A model generated the notes under the pieces. It was not told the origin of the DNA and made no database searches. It worked only from the letters and a program-made list of their open reading frames with translations. Source: RGIG9041 sp045541455 (GTDB lineage: Bacteria > Bacillota > Clostridia > Oscillospirales > QAKW01). Taken from it: 7,557 bases of DNA. Shown piece by piece: positions 5,884 through 7,557 of this stretch; position 1 is the stretch's first letter, and every line of letters starts with the position of its first letter. Made by a program: the position numbers and the translations under genes. Location of the stretch: contig JAZQJA010000055.1 in assembly GCA_045541455.1 (NCBI GenBank), positions 1 to 7,557 of the forward strand, in the 5' to 3' direction.

Positions 5884-7557
5884 AATATGATATTTTAAAA
5901 CACGCTAAAACGCTTGAACTTGATACCGTTTTACAAAAATTAGCAGGTGAGTGTGCAAGTGAAGATGCATATAATTTAGCACTTACGATTATACCCCAAA
6001 CTGATATTAATATCGTTAAACGTAATTTGGCCGAAACCGAATCGGCTTATTTGCTTATTTCTAAATTTACTTCACCATCATTTGGTGGCACGGTCAATAT
6101 GTCGGGAAGCTTGTCGCGTGCGGCTTTAGGCGCCACACTTACACCTGGTGAACTTATTAAAATAGCTAATGTGTTGCGCGTTATTCGTTCTGTAAAGGCT
6201 TGGCGTGATAATTCGTCAGCCGAACGTGAAACTGCAATTGACTATCTTTTTGGTGCACTTGTTCCAAATAAATTTTTAGAAGATAAAATAACATTTTGCA
6301 TTAAAGGTGAAGATGAAATAGCCGATACTGCTTCAAGCACACTTGCCGATATTCGTCGCAAAATAACATCTAAAAGCGCAAAAATTCGCGAAAATCTTGA
6401 TAAGATTGTCCGCGGACAAATGTCAAAATACCTGCAGGATGCTATTATTACACAGCGTGACGGTAGGTTTGTAGTGCCTCTAAAGGCCGAGCATAAGGGC
6501 GAAATTTCGGGCATTATTCACGATACATCATCAAGCGGATCTACATTATTTATCGAACCAATGTCGGTTGTTGAGGTTAATAATGAAATTAGAGTTTTAA
6601 AATCTAAAGAAATTGACGAAATCAATCGCATCTTGGCCGAGCTTTCTGCCACCTGCGCAGAATTTGCCGATAGCATTAAACAGTCTTATCAAGCACTTGT
6701 TGATCTTGATTTAATATTTGCAAAAGCAAAACTTGCCTATAAAATGGGTGCAATAGTACCTAAAATTAACGACAAGGGCTTTGTTTACCTTAAACGCGCT
6801 CGTCATCCTCTTATAAATCAAAAGGCTGTAGTGCCAATTACGATAACACTGGGTGGGGAGTATGATACACTTATAATCACAGGCCCTAACACAGGCGGTA
6901 AAACAGTAGCGCTTAAAACATCAGGTCTTATGTGCCTTATGGCTATGAGCGGTCTTATGATTCCGTGTGATGATAACAGCGAAATAGCCGTTTTTAACAA
7001 AATTTATGCCGATATCGGCGACGAACAAAGCATAGAACAGTCGCTTTCAACTTTTTCGTCACATATGGTAAATATTATTTCTATACTTGAGGATTGTGAC
7101 GGAAATTCACTTGTATTATTTGACGAGCTTTGCGCAGGTACAGACCCTGTAGAAGGCGCCGCACTTGCTAAAGCTATACTTATGACATTAGCCCAAAAAG
7201 GTGTTAAAACAGTAACAACTACTCACTATCCCGAGCTTAAGGCCTATGCGCTTGATGCCGACAGGGTAGAGAACGCAAGCTGTGAGTTTGATGTAGCGAC
7301 TCTTAAACCTACTTATAATCTCACAATCGGTCAACCCGGTCGCTCAAACGCTTTTGCCATTTCAAAACGTTTAGGTCTTAGTGACAGCATTATTTCACTT
7401 GCAAGTGACCAGCTTACCGAAGATGACCTACGTTTTGAAAATGTTGTAGCAAGCCTTGAAAAGGCACGACAGGATGCCGAACGCGATCGCCGTGAAATGT
7501 CTAAAATGCGTGCTCAAATAAACGAAGCCAAAAAGCGTCGCGAACAAGCCGAGCACG
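5880..7557 (+). CDS. mutS2: MutS2 ATPase/endonuclease family protein (C-terminal end off the right edge)
   Basis: Frame open from ATG 5880 to the edge, 559 codons visible; full MutS2 is about 780-790 residues. The N-terminal core/lever region includes the conserved stretch DGRFVVPLKAEHKGEISGIIHDTSSSGSTLFIEP. The ATPase domain has Walker A GPNTGGKT at residues 335-342, the SLSTFSSHM signature, Walker B LVLFDEL at about 411-417 followed by AGTDP, and the His-loop TTTHYPEL around His449. The window ends in a charged coiled-coil (VASLEKARQDAERDRREM onward), so the expected KOW and C-terminal Smr nuclease domains are not visible. MutS2 lacks the mismatch-recognition domain of MutS. It has been linked to suppressing recombination and, in B. 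subtilis (RqcU), to splitting or rescuing collided ribosomes. GAGGA at 5870-5874 and the ATGA overlap with recO show coupling. B. subtilis has glyQS after recO instead. Confidence 0.96.
   Translation, partial: MKYDILKHAKTLELDTVLQKLAGECASEDAYNLALTIIPQTDINIVKRNLAETESAYLLISKFTSPSFGGTVNMSGSLSRAALGATLTPGELIKIANVLRVIRSVKAWRDNSSAERETAIDYLFGALVPNKFLEDKITFCIKGEDEIADTASSTLADIRRKITSKSAKIRENLDKIVRGQMSKYLQDAIITQRDGRFVVPLKAEHKGEISGIIHDTSSSGSTLFIEPMSVVEVNNEIRVLKSKEIDEINRILAELSATCAEFADSIKQSYQALVDLDLIFAKAKLAYKMGAIVPKINDKGFVYLKRARHPLINQKAVVPITITLGGEYDTLIITGPNTGGKTVALKTSGLMCLMAMSGLMIPCDDNSEIAVFNKIYADIGDEQSIEQSLSTFSSHMVNIISILEDCDGNSLVLFDELCAGTDPVEGAALAKAILMTLAQKGVKTVTTTHYPELKAYALDADRVENASCEFDVATLKPTYNLTIGQPGRSNAFAISKRLGLSDSIISLASDQLTEDDLRFENVVASLEKARQDAERDRREMSKMRAQINEAKKRREQAEH

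Noticed and set aside
6242..7000. Two reverse-strand open frames within mutS2 (6242-6514 and 6818-7000)
   Set aside because: They are antisense to highly conserved MutS2 coding sequence, including Walker A, and show no independent motifs.

Overview
The window looks like chromosome from a low-GC, endospore-forming member of the Clostridia, probably an uncultured gut-type Oscillospirales/Ruminococcaceae lineage. The evidence is three sporulation-family genes (ylbJ, yqfC, yqfD), strong GGAGG-type ribosome binding sites, and the firmicute gene order yqfC-yqfD-phoH-ybeY-era-yqzL-recO. The lineage below class is inference. Nearly all of the window is coding. I see no tRNA, rRNA, CRISPR array, insertion sequence or convincing intrinsic terminator.

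Layout: positions 1-990 hold, on the minus strand, most of a YlbJ-type sporulation membrane protein whose C-terminal end lies off the left edge. An AT-rich 88-base divergent spacer (991-1078) separates it from a plus-strand series that continues to the right edge. First come yqfC (TTG start) and yqfD, two sporulation genes. A good sigma-A-type promoter sits on the yqfD stop codon, followed by phoH, ybeY and era, which are tightly packed. A 62-base spacer carries a perfect 17-base palindrome against the ribosome binding site of a 53-codon yqzL-like gene. recO starts inside yqzL, apparently at a CTG codon, and mutS2 overlaps the recO stop as ATGA and runs off the right edge after its ATPase domain.

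Functionally there are two blocks. The left block (ylbJ, yqfC, yqfD) is expected to be mother-cell sporulation machinery, because the Bacillus subtilis homologues are in the sigma-E regulon. The right block is housekeeping: RNA and ribosome maturation (PhoH, YbeY, Era), a small protein of unknown function (YqzL), recombination repair (RecO), and MutS2, which acts on recombination intermediates and/or collided ribosomes. The embedded promoter and a clear change in base composition at the same place suggest that the two blocks are separately expressed although they read the same way.

Compared with the B. subtilis order as I recall it (yqfC-yqfD-phoH-pgpH-ybeY-dgkA-cdd-era-yqzL-recO-glyQS), this locus lacks pgpH, dgkA and cdd and has mutS2 in place of glyQS. 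I found no previously undescribed system. The points worth a second look are the compact start-site arrangements, the palindrome, the YqzL tail and the promoter between blocks.
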